Shown here: piece by piece, positions 36,173 to 48,410 of the stretch
How the letters are laid out: every line of letters starts with the position of its first letter
Position numbering within the stretch: the first letter of the stretch is position 1
Source: Arabidopsis thaliana
Taxonomy: Eukaryota; Streptophyta; Magnoliopsida; Brassicales; Brassicaceae
DNA length: 64,000 nucleotides
Assembly (NCBI RefSeq): GCF_000001735.4
Contig: NC_003076.8
Location: forward strand, 7,750,001 to 7,814,000
Direction of reading: 5' to 3'
Notes under the pieces: model-generated
Told to the model about the DNA's origin: nothing
Seen by the model: only the letters and a program-made list of their open reading frames with translations
Databases searched by the model: none
Program-made: the position numbers and the translations under genes

Positions 36173-39100
36173 ATGGCTCCTGGGCGTAAAAGAGGAGCGA
36201 GCAAGGCCAAAGCCAAAGGGCAGTTGGTTCTCGGTGATCTGGTTCTCGCCAAAGTCAAAGGCTTCCCTGCTTGGCCTGCCAAGGTGCGTTATCATTATGA
36301 TTCCTCTATTGGGTTTTAATTTTTCTTACACAGATTCTTGTTTTTTTTGCTTCTTCTCTAATTGAATTCTCATATAGTCCTTAAGTCCATAGTCATCATC
36401 TTTAACTTGTTGGGTCTTCTGTTTTTATCGTTACGAATTCTAGAATACACATTAACTTCGTCGAATTGAGCTCTAGTGTGTTCTGTTTCTTTTTGTTGAG
36501 ATACTAGGCTTCATGATTAAGTTGGTTTGAAAGTCAGTTAACTCATCTATCTAGTTACTCGGTCAGATTCCATGGTTGAATTATGAAACACACATGTTAT
36601 TCATCTCGATAAATAATGAGCTTCCGAATCTCTCTAATACAATTCTCTTTAGTTAGTCTCTCTTGTGAAGTAATTTGGTTTTGAGTTTCAGATCAGCCGG
36701 CCTGAAGATTGGGATCGTGCGCCAGACCCAAAGAAGTACTTTGTTCAGTTCTTTGGAACAGAGGAAATGTAAGCTATTCTCTTTTATTCTTTGATTCTGG
36801 TACCTTCTCATCCAGAAAGGTATATGAACTTTAGTCAGTATATCATGTTGCTAGGAATTAAGTAGTAGACCTCGGTTATCAGGTGTTTCAACATGTTACC
36901 AAGTGTTTTTCTTTTTGGCTGACAATATCTTTGGAGTTGATTTTGTCTTTTACAAACTGATCATTGACAAAGTTATCTTCCTTTACTGCAGAGCTTTTGT
37001 TGCGCCACCTGATATCCAAGCCTTCACTAGTGAGGCAAAGAGCAAACTATTAGCAAGATGTCAAGGTAAAACTGTCAAGTACTTTGCACAAGCTGTAGAG
37101 CAAATCTGCACTGCATTTGAAGGGTTGCAGAATCACAAGTCAAATGCTTTGGGCGATGAGGATTCTCTGGATGCTACTGAACCTGGTTTGACAAAGGCTG
37201 AGATAGTGGATGGAACAGATCATATTGTCATTGAGTCTGAGAGAACTGATAACTTTAATTTTAGGGTGGATCCTTGCTTCCCCAAATTAGATGAGAATAA
37301 TGGTGAGGAGAGAAAGGCTGAGATAAGGAAGCTAGATTCATCTTCATTTCTGGAATCAAAGGTCAAAACCACATCCCCTGTTAGCGAGTCACTGGAGCAT
37401 AGTTCATTTGACCCTAAAATAAAGAAAGAAGATTTTGATAAAGGAACTGACGGTAGTGCTTGCAATGAACATTTTGGTAATGGCCAAAAGAAGCTGGCTA
37501 ACGGTAAGAGAATTAAGAAGGAAGCAGGTGGCTCTGATAGAAAAGGTGAAGATACAGTTCATCGAGACAAAAGCAATAACTCACATGTGCCTGGTGGTCG
37601 AACTGCCAGTGGTAACTCTGATTCCAAAAAATCGAAAGGTCTGTTGACAGAGAAAACCAGCTCCAAAGTGTCTGCTGATAAGCATGAAAATTCACCTGGC
37701 ATCAAGGTTGGGGTTTCCGGAAAGAAAAGGAGGCTTGAAAGTGAACAAGGTAAGCTTGCACCAAGAGTAGATGAAAGCTCACGTGCTGCTAAAAAGCCGC
37801 GATGTGAAAGTGCAGACAATAAAGTAAAGTGTGAAATTGATGATGGATCTGATTCTACTGGGACTGTATCAGATATTAAGCGTGAAATTGTTTTAGGATT
37901 AGGTGCTCGCGGTGGAAATTTTCAATATGATAAAGAAGCAGTTGCATATACAAAGCGCCAGAGACAGACAATGGAGCATGCTACCTCTCCTTCTTTTTCT
38001 GGGTCTCGTGATAAATCTGGGAAAGGTCATCTGGAACAGAAAGACCGTTCCTCTCCTGTTCGTAATGTTAAGGCTCCAGCTGCACAGTCGCTGAAAAAAC
38101 GGAGGGCTGTTTGTATCTACGACGAAGATGATGATGAAGATCCAAAAACCCCATTACATGGAAAACCAGCCATTGTTCCCCAAGCAGCATCTGTTTTGAC
38201 TGATGGTCCTAAAAGGGCTAATGTGTGTCACAGTACTTCTACAAAAGCTAAGATATCTGCTGGATCTACAGAGAGTACTGAAGTAAGAAAGTTCCCTCTG
38301 CGTAAACATTGTGAGGATGCATCACGTGTATTACCAAGCAATGCGGAGAATTCTACTAATAGCTTACCTGTGGTAAAACCCATTAATGAATTGCCGCCAA
38401 AGGATGTCAAACAGATCTTGCAATCTCCGAAGATGTCCCCTCAGCTGGTTTTAACTAACAAGCACGTTGCAGGACAGCATAAAGTTGTAAAATCATCGGT
38501 GAAAGTTTCTGGTGTTGTGATGGCAAAGAAGCCTCAAAGTGATTCTTGTAAGGAGGCGGTTGCGGGATCTGACAAAATAAGCTCTTCTCAGTCTCAGCCA
38601 GCAAATCAGAGACACAAATCAGCTTCAGTTGGAGAGAGGCTAACAGTGGTTTCAAAAGCTGCATCACGTTTGAATGACTCTGGTTCAAGAGACATGTCTG
38701 AGGACTTGTCTGCTGCTATGTATGTCACATTCTATCTGTCATCTTTTTGTGTGTATGTCGCCTACTGCTTATAATTATTCTTTTCTTGCAGGCTTGACCT
38801 CAATAGAGAAAAGGGGAGTGCTACATTTACCAGTGCAAAGACCCCAGATTCGGCTGCATCTATGAAGGATCTAATTGCTGCTGCGCAGGCAAAAAGAAAA
38901 CTTGCACATACACAAAATTCAATTTTTGGGAATTTGAACCCTAGTTTCTTGAGCATCAGTGATACACAGGGGAGGAGCCATAGCCCATTTATGGTTCAGA
39001 ATGCTTCAGCTTCTGCTGCCATCTCAATGCCGTTAGTTGTTCAAGGTCATCATCAACAAGGTTCTTCTCCGTCAAATCATGGGCATCAGTCCTTATCAAG

Positions 39101-42080
39101 AAATCAGATTGAGACTGATGATAATGAAGAGAGAAGACTTAGTTCAGGGCATAAGTCAGTTGGAGGTTCACTTAGTTGTAGCACTGAGGCTGCTATTTCT
39201 CGGGATGCTTTTGAAGGCATGTTAGAGACCTTATCAAGAACCAGGGAAAGTATTGGACGTGCAACTCGCCTAGCAATTGATTGTGCCAAGTATGGGCTTG
39301 CTAGTGAGGTAAGATGGTTGGTTGGTTTTTCATTATGTTTTTTCTTAAGGCTTCGACAAACTTATTGTTAGGCTGCACATATCAAATCAATTTAGAATTG
39401 CACTTATTCTGGCTTTACTTCTTGGATGTTTAGCTTGCTACGTAAATTGCTTTCTCAAAATTATTTACAGCATTTGGTGCGTAATATTGTTCAGACAATA
39501 GTTGCTTTAATTGGAAATTTGTTTGTGTTTTTATCTAGGTGGTGGAACTTCTCATACGAAAGTTGGAAAGTGAATCTCACTTCCATCGTAAAGTGGACTT
39601 GTTCTTTCTCGTCGACTCTATCACCCAGCATTCGCACAGCCAAAAAGGTGAGCTTTCCTCTTGGATAGATGCAATACCTGTTCTCAAATTTTCACTTCCT
39701 TCCCTGAAATGCTAATAATACCGTATTTATTAGCATTTCAGGGAAGTAAAAAATTCACAAGCATTGTTGTATTGTTTTTTACTGTATACAAAGAGAACAC
39801 CTAATATATTTATTATCATTAAAGATTAAATAATTTCCAGTGCTTGTGAATTTTGTAGGTATTGCTGGTGCTTCTTACGTTCCTACTGTGCAAGCTGCTT
39901 TGCCACGTCTTTTAGGTGCCGCTGCTCCTCCAGGGACTGGTGCTAGTGATAACCGTCGTAAATGTCTGAAGGTATTTAAACTATTTGCTTGTTTCTATGT
40001 TATCCTTACAGTTTTGTAGGCTGGAGTCAGTGACCTCTTTGTTTTTTTAGGTCCTGAAGTTGTGGCTTGAAAGGAAAGTTTTCCCTGAATCTCTTCTGCG
40101 TCGTTATATTGATGATATTAGAGCTTCTGGTGATGATGCAACTGGTGGGTTTTCCCTGCGACGTCCTTCTAGATCTGAGCGTGCTGTAGATGATCCTATC
40201 AGGGAAATGGAAGGGATGCTTGTTGATGAGTATGGCAGGTATGCTAAACGATTGTCTTGCTTAGTAGTGTACTCTCCGGATTATATATGTTGCTGATGAA
40301 AAAATAACAGGCAAGGTCTGTTGCCATTCTGTAGAGGGTTTATTAACTTGTTTGTCGTTTTTTCTGCAGCAATGCAACGTTTCAGCTGCCAGGGTTTTTT
40401 TCATCTCATAATTTTGAAGATGATGAAGAAGATGACGATCTTCCAACATCACAAAAAGAAAAAAGCACATCTGCGGGGGAACGTGTCAGTGCTTTAGACG
40501 ACCTGGAAATACATGATACCTCGAGTGATAAATGCCATCGAGTTTTGGAGGATGTCGATCATGAACTTGAAATGGAAGATGTATCAGGCCAGCGGAAAGA
40601 TGTAGCACCTTCCTCTTTCTGTGAGAATAAGACAAAGGAGCAATCACTGGATGTTATGGAACCTGTTGCAGAAAAATCAACCGAGTTCAATCCTCTTCCA
40701 GAGGATTCTCCTCCGCTACCTCAGGAATCACCTCCCCCTCTCCCTCCTCTACCACCTTCTCCCCCACCTCCATCCCCTCCTCTCCCGCCATCATCTCTGC
40801 CACCACCGCCTCCCGCAGCGCTGTTCCCACCTCTTCCACCACCTCCGTCTCAGCCTCCTCCACCACCACTTTCACCTCCACCTTCACCGCCGCCTCCACC
40901 TCCACCGCCTTCACAATCATTAACAACTCAACTCTCCATAGCTAGCCATCATCAGATACCATTTCAACCAGGATTTCCTCCCCCAACATATCCTTTATCG
41001 CATCAAACATACCCAGGATCTATGCAGCAAGACCGCTCTAGTATTTTCACCGTGAGTTCTTTGATTTGTTATGTTTCATTTTACTCATGATTCCTCACTA
41101 TACATATGCATCTTTTATCATTTTTGTTTAAACCCCCTGGACATCATGTGCAGGGTGATCAAATTGTCCAGGGGCCTGGAAATTCTTCACGTGGAGGTCT
41201 TGTTGAGGGCGCTGGAAAACCCGAATATTTTGTGCAGCAGTCCTCCAGTTTTTCACCAGCAGGAGTGTGCAGCTCCAGGGAGCCTTCATCATTTACTTCC
41301 TCCAGACAACTAGAATTTGGGAACAGCGATGTACTTTTCAATCCTGAAGCTTCTTCACAGAACCATCGGTTTCAGCCGAGCACCCCTCTGTCCCAAAGAC
41401 CTATGGTTAGGTTGCCTTCAGCACCGTCCAGTCATTTTTCGTATCCAAGCCATATTCAATCACAATCTCAGCATTCCTACACTCATCCTTACCCTTTCCC
41501 ACCTCAACGTGATGATGCACGGCGATACAGAAATGAGGAACCATGGCGGATTCCTTCAAGTGGACATAGTGCAGAAAATCAGAATGGTGCCTGGATACAT
41601 GGAAGAAATTCACATCCAGGCCTTCCTAGAGTCACAGACAGTATGTAGATGCTTAAATCCTAATAGACCCTTTACCTGTTAAGGTTTATTAACTTGCATG
41701 ATTGCTTGTGGAGTTGTAATCATTGTGATACTTCTGTTGACTATGATTGTCTAGCTTGTATGTTAATGCCATGGCTTAGTTCCTTGAAATTGATGGTCTT
41801 ATTTGCAATTCTACAGGTTTCTTTCGGCCACCTCCAGAACGTCCACCTTCAGGGACAATGAACTATCAGCCTTCTGCTGCTAGTAACTTACAAGCTGTCC
41901 CTGCAATTCCAGGTGAGACTATATTAGTCAATTCGTCTGATTGTAGACTCTCAAAGATACAGTCAGAAACCTTTGTGCTTACCCTACCATTTTAAATTAC
42001 CAATTTAAGGTCATACTGCTCCCCAGATGCTACCGTCTCGGCCAGATATACCTACCGTGAATTGTTGGAGGCCAGCTTGA
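36173..42080 (+). CDS. HUA2: HUA2, PWWP- and CID-domain RNA-processing factor, 1392 aa
   Basis: Eleven exons join in frame: 36173-36283, 36692-36768, 36992-38719, 38792-39308, 39539-39647, 39859-39971, 40051-40238, 40370-41051, 41154-41640, 41817-41912 and 42010-42080. HUA2 is a nuclear factor that promotes processing of AGAMOUS pre-mRNA and expression of FLC and other MADS floral repressors. An N-terminal PWWP domain (about residues 17-80: LGDLVLAKVKGFPAWPAKIS, DWDRAPDPKKYFVQFFGT) recognises chromatin. A long, charged disordered part carries KKRR-type nuclear localisation motifs. A CID/RPR domain (about 777-910: AFEGMLETLSRTRESIGRAT through LLRRYIDDI) resembles polymerase II CTD-binding domains. 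A Pro-rich tract spans about 1059-1131, and the C-terminus ends NCWRPA. The start is the first ATG; upstream only a TTG keeps the frame open. Codon 525 is AAA (Lys). The locus is probably At5g23150. Confidence 0.95.
39699..39746. repeat. Perfect 20-bp inverted repeat in HUA2 intron 5
   Basis: CTTCCCTGAAATGCTAATAA at 39699-39718 is exactly complementary to 39727-39746, with an 8-nt loop (39719-39726). It lies within intron 5 (39648-39858). The pre-mRNA would form a stable 20-bp stem. Confidence 0.85.
39750..39854. repeat. Second inverted repeat in HUA2 intron 5, ending at the splice acceptor
   Basis: AAAATTCACAAGCA at 39750-39763 pairs perfectly with TGCTTGTGAATTTT at 39841-39854; three more bases pair with one G-U wobble. 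The right arm ends four bases before the intron's terminal AG at 39857-39858, so folding would bring the polypyrimidine/acceptor region into a stem. Confidence 0.8.
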
Positions 42081-45000
42081 AGTGAAGGTAGAATTTTGTT
42101 GGCCTGCTCCTGTTAGTATCAATGGAAAAGAAGCTGCTAGTGTCTCATTAACAAGGTTAATCCTCTAGGTTTGGTTTTCTAAATACTAAAGTCAAGTCTT
42201 TTATCAGTGTTGTCATCAAACAGTTACAGTTATACTACTTTCTCTTCCATGGAGGCCTTTTTCGGATATATCCACTTCCAGAGGCACAAAAACTACTGCA
42301 GGCTTTTGCCAGGATTCTGTATATTGTATTTTTTTCCTGACAAATGTATCTGTGGATCATATTCTTAACAGTATAGGTTCTTTTTTTATTGGTTAGTACT
42401 TCAGTTCCTGTAATTATGCCAATCACAATTTGCTCAAAGCTTTTACTGGAATGATTTGATCTTCATAGTCAAACATAGTTTTTTTTTTCAGTTTTTGGGC
42501 TCTGTAATCTTTGCTGGTCTCTGAGAATGATTAATGAATACACTATTAAGAGTGTCCTTGACTAGTGGAGCAGTCGTAGGTGGCAAGAATATTCAGTGCA
42601 AGCCTGAGTTTTCTCCCTTGTTGGTTCCTAGACTAGAGACCTATTGCTTAGTCTGTATCCTGTTCTTTCAATGAGTAACGTCTCTTTAGGTCTACATATA
42701 TGTTAGCTGCAATTGTAGGTATAACTACTTTCTCCAATGCTTATTTCTTTGTTCTGGAGATAAGTTATGTCTCGCTGCCTCATATTTTTAGCAGGAACAA
42801 GAAGCATCCATTTCTAAAAAATTGTGATCCAGTCTGTCCATTTTACAAGAATCTCCATACTGATATCTTGTGCATTGCTGATCTGAAGAAACATGTCGAA
42901 GACTTGTGAGGTACTGGTTTCTATATGTTTGTCTGAAAATATATGTTCTAAGCTCAAACCATGTGCTAGTGACATAACGAGGTTTTGCTTTATAATTATG
43001 GTTAGCACTTGATAAAGTGTTTTCTCCATTTGATCTCTCAGAAGAACCATTTTCTTTTCGTTTCTTCTTTAAGTATATATTCGAATGTTAGCAGATAGAA
43101 AATAAGAGGAGGAAAAGTGAGAAAGGATTCGAATTACCTTGATATTAGCTTATGATGTTCATTGCTTGGCGTATAATCTGTTCAAAATAACACTATTCTT
43201 AATTTGTTTTGTTAAACATGTGTTTGCGGATGCCTCACACGCCTGTCTTGTTCAATTGGCATGAACATACCTGTTTAAGTGGTTGTGGGGCTTCGTGAAT
43301 ATGTGTTACTTTTTAGGCTGTGCTCGATAGCTTTATTTGTAGTTTTTGGTTTTGAAGAAGCTGTTGTTATCATACATATATCTTCAAAGTGGTTTTGCCT
43401 TTCTGTCATAGTTGGGTTTGTGGCGTTAGATACTTCTTGCTTGCTCTTTGACATATATCTCTTGGTTTTGGTACCACAGTTTGATGCTTTGATATATGGC
43501 ACTTTGTCTTAACCACTAGATACGGTCAAGATAAACGAGTAGCCTCTCTTTGTCATTGGTTATTTTACTCAGCGTATATAGTCTCTTGGTCTTTTTGCTT
43601 GTTCTGTTAAGCACGTTCAAAGGTGGGGGGAACCAGTTAGACACTTAAGTCTCATCACATGTTTCATGATGAACAGCATGAGGTATGCTTAAGAACATAA
43701 CAGTTTGATGTTGATAAAGAAGTATCAGTGATTGAGAGGGAATCTGTATTTGATGTTTAATTGTCTTTAAGACACAGTCGACTTGTTTTGAGGGAATTAA
43801 TCAAGTCGATTGACATATTTTCGTAAGAGTACTCACCAAAGAAATTACATTATTTGCATCAGCAGAAGATCAAGTATACGTGTGAGGGTTTTGTCAGATC
43901 AGTCTTCCATAATACTTACCTACTTGCTCTGCATTAAGTCGCCTGTTATTTTGTTGTGTTATCAAATGCCTTTGGGGATATGTTTGGATGTACTTGTATT
44001 TGTCTTGACTTCAATTGCGAGAAAATGTCTTCTTAAAGGTGTTGAGTGACTTACGTCTTGCAACAGGCCTTTGGTACAGAGCTGAACCATCTGGAACTTT
44101 GGCAATTGTCATGCTAGCAACTGTATGCAAATATAAGAGATGGATTTATACACAAGGCGGTCCTGATCGGATTTTGCAAAAGGATGAGGTAAAAACTTCG
44201 CACTTGTTCTGAGCCTACTCGAAATCTTCCTTGTACTGTAAAGTGAACTAACAAAGACCATAAAAAGAGAACCTTAAATGAACATGGATTAGGGAGCTTT
44301 GTCTCACTTGGAATGGCTACAAGCAAGTTTTGTGGTTGTTTTTCAGGTGTTGAAGTTATGAGATTGGTTTGGGAGCCGAGAGTTGCAAGTCTTCAGTAAA
44401 GCCTGAGATATTCGCTTAATGGTCCAGTTTCTTAAGTTTTGGAGGTTAGTTTTGTCATCACTGCTATGGTATAAGCGTCTCAAATTAAACTCTTCTGTGA
44501 TAGGGAAAATAAGTTAATCCAAATCATTTAGCCTCTGAAAATATCAAATTCTATGAATGTTGATTATATATTTTAGTTATACCAGAAATGTCGTTTTACC
44601 AAATTAGTTATAGTATTATGGCTTGTAATTAACAAATTCGTCAATATATGATCTTATCAAAAGATTTAGGACTAGATCTTACATAGGCGTTTTTTACAAT
44701 AAAAATTGTTGTTGTAAAATTAGGCATTATGATCTAGTAAAGGTTTCAAAATTAGTTTTGGAGAGTATAGTGTAATCTTTGACCATCAGTCTAGAATATA
44801 AAGATTCCAAGAGCTACTTTTGGCATTTTGATACATATCGATAAAATATAAAAACTTGGCCAAAACAATTTACAATGATTTCTACGAAAGTAATCACATT
44901 CAAGTATTTAACCGTTTATAGCCAATTTTGCAGAGTACTACTTGAGAGGAAGATAATCACTGTTGCCTCGGTTGACATAAAGCTTTTGTTACTGGTTAAC

Positions 45001-45408
45001 GACACTAATTAATTGAACAAAGAAGAAAATAACATTGATTAATTAGCCCTAATTAGACTGAAACTAGATCTTCATGATTCAACATCACTTCTAGTTAATA
45101 ACACAATCCTGATTCCTGACTACTATTAGAAACGTGGTCAATAGATTATTTGAAAGCAGGGTCAAGTTTTATGAGGCTCCATTTTTTGATTAGGAACATT
45201 TAACAACACAGTCAAAGTTTCCTACATATGTGTGTACGCGGACACATGAATGAATGATAGCAATCGTGATTAGTATTTTATAGTTTTCATACACATATTC
45301 GCCATGTCAAAAGAAGAGAGGAAGATACGACCAAACAAAAATCAACAACTCATCAGAAAATTACACCATCAAGATTTGAGAAAATAAATAAAGAGAATTG
45401 AAACGTTG
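42081..45408. other. HUA2 3' flank with no protein-coding gene; possible spliced non-coding transcript
   Basis: This 3.3-kb stretch is less AT-rich than typical spacer and resembles UTR sequence, but its open frames (42700-42909, 43279-43512, 43810-44049, 44015-44212) have no family resemblance. A segment at 44067-44188 is bounded by a CAG acceptor and a GAG/GTAAAA donor and is followed by another pyrimidine-CAG acceptor at 44346, so it looks like an exon of an extended HUA2 3' UTR or a separate non-coding RNA. Between HUA2 and the convergent gene at 45409 this is shared 3' space. Confidence 0.45.
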
Positions 45409-46310
45409 TCACATCGAAACTCTGTGTTGCCGAACAAGAAATCCTTCCAAAACGACTTTTTTCTTATAAGCCACAGAGTTCAAATCCAAATCACCTTGAA
45501 ACGACCCTTCTTCACCTTTACCGCTACCACTGCGTTTGCGGTTGACCACCGCAACCGCAGTAGCAGCTTCTTTGAGACGAGGGAAAATGTAGCACCAAGT
45601 GGATGTACAAAGTATCGCGCACAAACGTCCCCACGTCAACATTATCATCAGCGTTAGCATTATGATTGATATCCCAATTACCGGGTCAAGTTTAGAGACC
45701 CGCGACCGTTTTCTAACCCTTGACGACTTCTCCCTTATTTCCTTCGGCTTGGACCCCGACCCGACGATATTAGTCGGGTCAAGTTTTCCGTCTGTTGATA
45801 CCCGTTCGTAAAACTTGTCATCGTATCCTAAGAAACTCAACGGCTCCGGATTTATGTCTCTTTGTTCGTTCGTGTCTTTCTGATAAAAAAAAACGTTACA
45901 AAAAGGGAAAATATTTGTTATTGTAACCAAAAAAAGTAGTTCAGTAAGAAAAATTCAATAAATACCTCTTTAGTTTCATGATCAACGGTCTTATAACCAC
46001 TTGTCGCAACATTTTTTCGATCGGTCACATGACGTATCACCCGAAACAGATTTTGCTTATCATCTTCAAAAGTCAACTTTTGTTTCTCCGACTTGTAAAT
46101 CGACGTCGGTGTGATCTCCTCCTTGGAACGGAATTTTGTTGGCCGTGAAAACCAACGAGTTCTCGTCTTCTTCTTCGTCTTCTGGATCTCTTGACCAGCG
46201 TCTACTATTGGTTTGTCCGAGTGAATTTTCCGGGAAACCCCGAAACATCGAAGAAAATAAGAAGATGAAGAGTTAATTCTCTCTCGGACTTTTCTCTCCG
46301 GTTTGCCCAT
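45409..46310 (-). CDS. Basic protein with one C-terminal hydrophobic segment, function unknown, 271 aa
   Basis: Two exons on the - strand: 46310-45966 (115 codons ending HETKE) and 45879-45409 (starting KDTNEQRD), joined in phase 0 across a GT-AG intron. The N-terminus is strongly basic ([20 protein letters not shown]), followed by further Lys/Arg-rich stretches ([20 protein letters not shown]). Residues about 181-215 are hydrophobic ([20 protein letters not shown] then [14 protein letters not shown]) and could form one membrane span, preceded by basic [10 protein letters not shown]. The tail is hydrophilic. I do not recognise a characterised domain. The ATG at 46310 is preferred to the TTG-opened frame upstream. 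The locus is probably At5g23160, described only as a transmembrane protein. Confidence 0.75.
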
Positions 46311-48410
46311 TATAAGATGAAAAGAAGTATCCAAAAATGTAACATTAATTTGTGTGAAGACTTGACATTATATATATGACTCGGAACGGTTGGAATTATA
46401 TCCCATTTTTTATTAACTGAAATACTTGTGATAGTGTTCGCACGCTTTCGGAAATACGATAAAAAGAATAAGATGAAAAAAATAGTATCTACTACCTCCA
46501 AGTTATAATTACGGTCGTGAAAATTATCTTGATCATTGTTGATATATTTTGAATCTTTTCACAAGTTGTTTGTGGTAGCACATGAATCTCCCTACCCGAC
46601 CAACAACAAGTCGGAAGGTCCAAAGCTCGGGGCCTCGGGCCTCGGGGTTCGGGTGGAGACATGCCCGACCCAAACGATATGTGGTAATTCTATTTGTGTT
46701 TACAAGTTGGATAACATGTATTTGTGTTAATAGCCTAGTACAAGTTGATCGAGATTGGATGAATTAATATGTCGTCACCGGTCCATGAAAATGATGCGAA
46801 CGTAATTCGAAGCTAGCTACGGTTTAACTTTCCAAACCATACTCTTTTAATCGATCTAGAAGTCAGGAAAACAAATCGGAAGTTTGTTTCTAACTTTTTA
46901 TTGTTAACAAAACTTGAAACCCTTGTATCCTCTCTTTTTGTCCATTATTGATTTTAATCTTGTTATATGAAACTTTTTTTGTAAGAAACAATTTAACTCA
47001 ATTTGTTAAGAAATTTAAACTACAGAAAAATATTAGTTAAATATCTTCATTTACAGTATTTAACAACAATAACATATTTAAACAACAATTTGCAGAAATG
47101 GCTCGTTTGAACTCTAATTAATACCGGTTGTCAAAAAAAAAAAATTGCAATCTGTCTCTTTCTTCTTTACTCTTCAGACATATTTGATACGAAAATCTTA
47201 GTGAAGAAGATTCAACCAAAAAAATAGAGGATTTTGCTGGTGGCCAGCCAAAGTATTTCTTAAGAGTTATGGTCGTGTCCACGTTTCTACTTTCTAAGTC
47301 ACCAAGTTTTCTCTTGCTGTCTATTTGTTTTATTATTATGTTTGAAAGGTTCAAACTGAAATTTCTTTGAAACATTTGTAGACAAGTTACTTACTAAACC
47401 ATGTTTTCATAGACTCATTGTTTCGCGGTCTTTTTAGTTTTTCGTATGGGCCCTAAACCCACTTACATTTCATTCCACAAAGAATAACTTTCGTACTTTA
47501 ACCTACAACAAAAAAAAACTTTGGTTTGAATCTTTTGGCCATAAGAAAAGAAGTTGGGTTATTTTGGTGGATGACTTTCTTTTGAGTGTAAATCAGGAAA
47601 ATAACATGTAAATATATGTGTCTCTGATTCACGATACAAGAGTCATGTAATGCTAAAGAACTAAAGCAAGAAAGTTATACAATTTGTATTTCAAAGATTT
47701 CGTTGTGATTTTCGAGGACTTATAATATGAAGACCGTAGTTTTTTTTCTTTTTGTGGAAATCTTGGCATTATGGAAAAGCACATCAACATAAATTGCTCG
47801 AAACAATATAGTGTTGTTTTGTGATATACTCACACAGAGTCTGAAAAAATGATGTTATCATTCTTTTCTTTTCATTTTTGTGTGATATATATAGTGTCTT
47901 AACTCTTAACATAATAGCATGTGATTTTCTAAAATTTCAAGTTGTGTGATACTAGCGTCTTACCATAGACGATAGAATAGTGCATGCAAGGATTTTATGC
48001 CGGCTAAACCCTAAACCCAAAGTTCATCATTATGGATGCACAATATTATTGTTGGAATGTATGCAAATCACTATTACTTTTTATTCGTAAATAAAAACGT
48101 TTTTGTTAGTATAACAATCAAAATTGATTTTTATCCTAACAAGTTTGAAATAAAATATTGGAAAATCAAAACCCACTAGACCAACAACGGTTAAATATAT
48201 CAATCGACCACGACTGAATTAGTAATGGATTAATGGTTACATTATCCGAAGGGATAACAAAATTAAATGCTACTTACTACAAACGATAAATATATCATTC
48301 TGTTTAGCGATTGTTCTTCTGCTTGGATTTAGATGGTTGTTTTCTTTTTGTAACCAACCCAACCTTTTAACCCGACCCGATTCGATATTTGACCCGCAAT
48401 TCATAAACTC
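46311..48410. other. Intergenic region with telo-box-like motifs
   Basis: It contains the upstream region of the - strand gene at 46310 and the 3' flank of the - strand kinase. TGGGCCCTAAACCCAC near 47448 and AAACCCTAAACCC near 48006 combine site II and telo-box words. About 46595-46680 is unusually GC-rich with repeated TCGGGCCTCGGG words. No gene is visible; the open frame at 47118-47375 lacks protein features. Confidence 0.55.
46369..46377 (-). promoter_or_regulatory. Candidate TATA box of the gene starting at 46310 (-)
   Basis: TATATATA lies about 60 bp upstream of the start codon, reading on the - strand. That would put transcription start near 46340 and leave a short leader. This is inferred from motif and position only. 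Confidence 0.4.

Noticed and set aside
40687..40926. - strand open frame rich in Val, Glu and Ala
   Set aside because: It is the antisense shadow of the HUA2 proline-rich tract.
43275..43512. Overlapping open frames on both strands downstream of HUA2
   Set aside because: No family resemblance; opposite frames equally open, as in chance frames.
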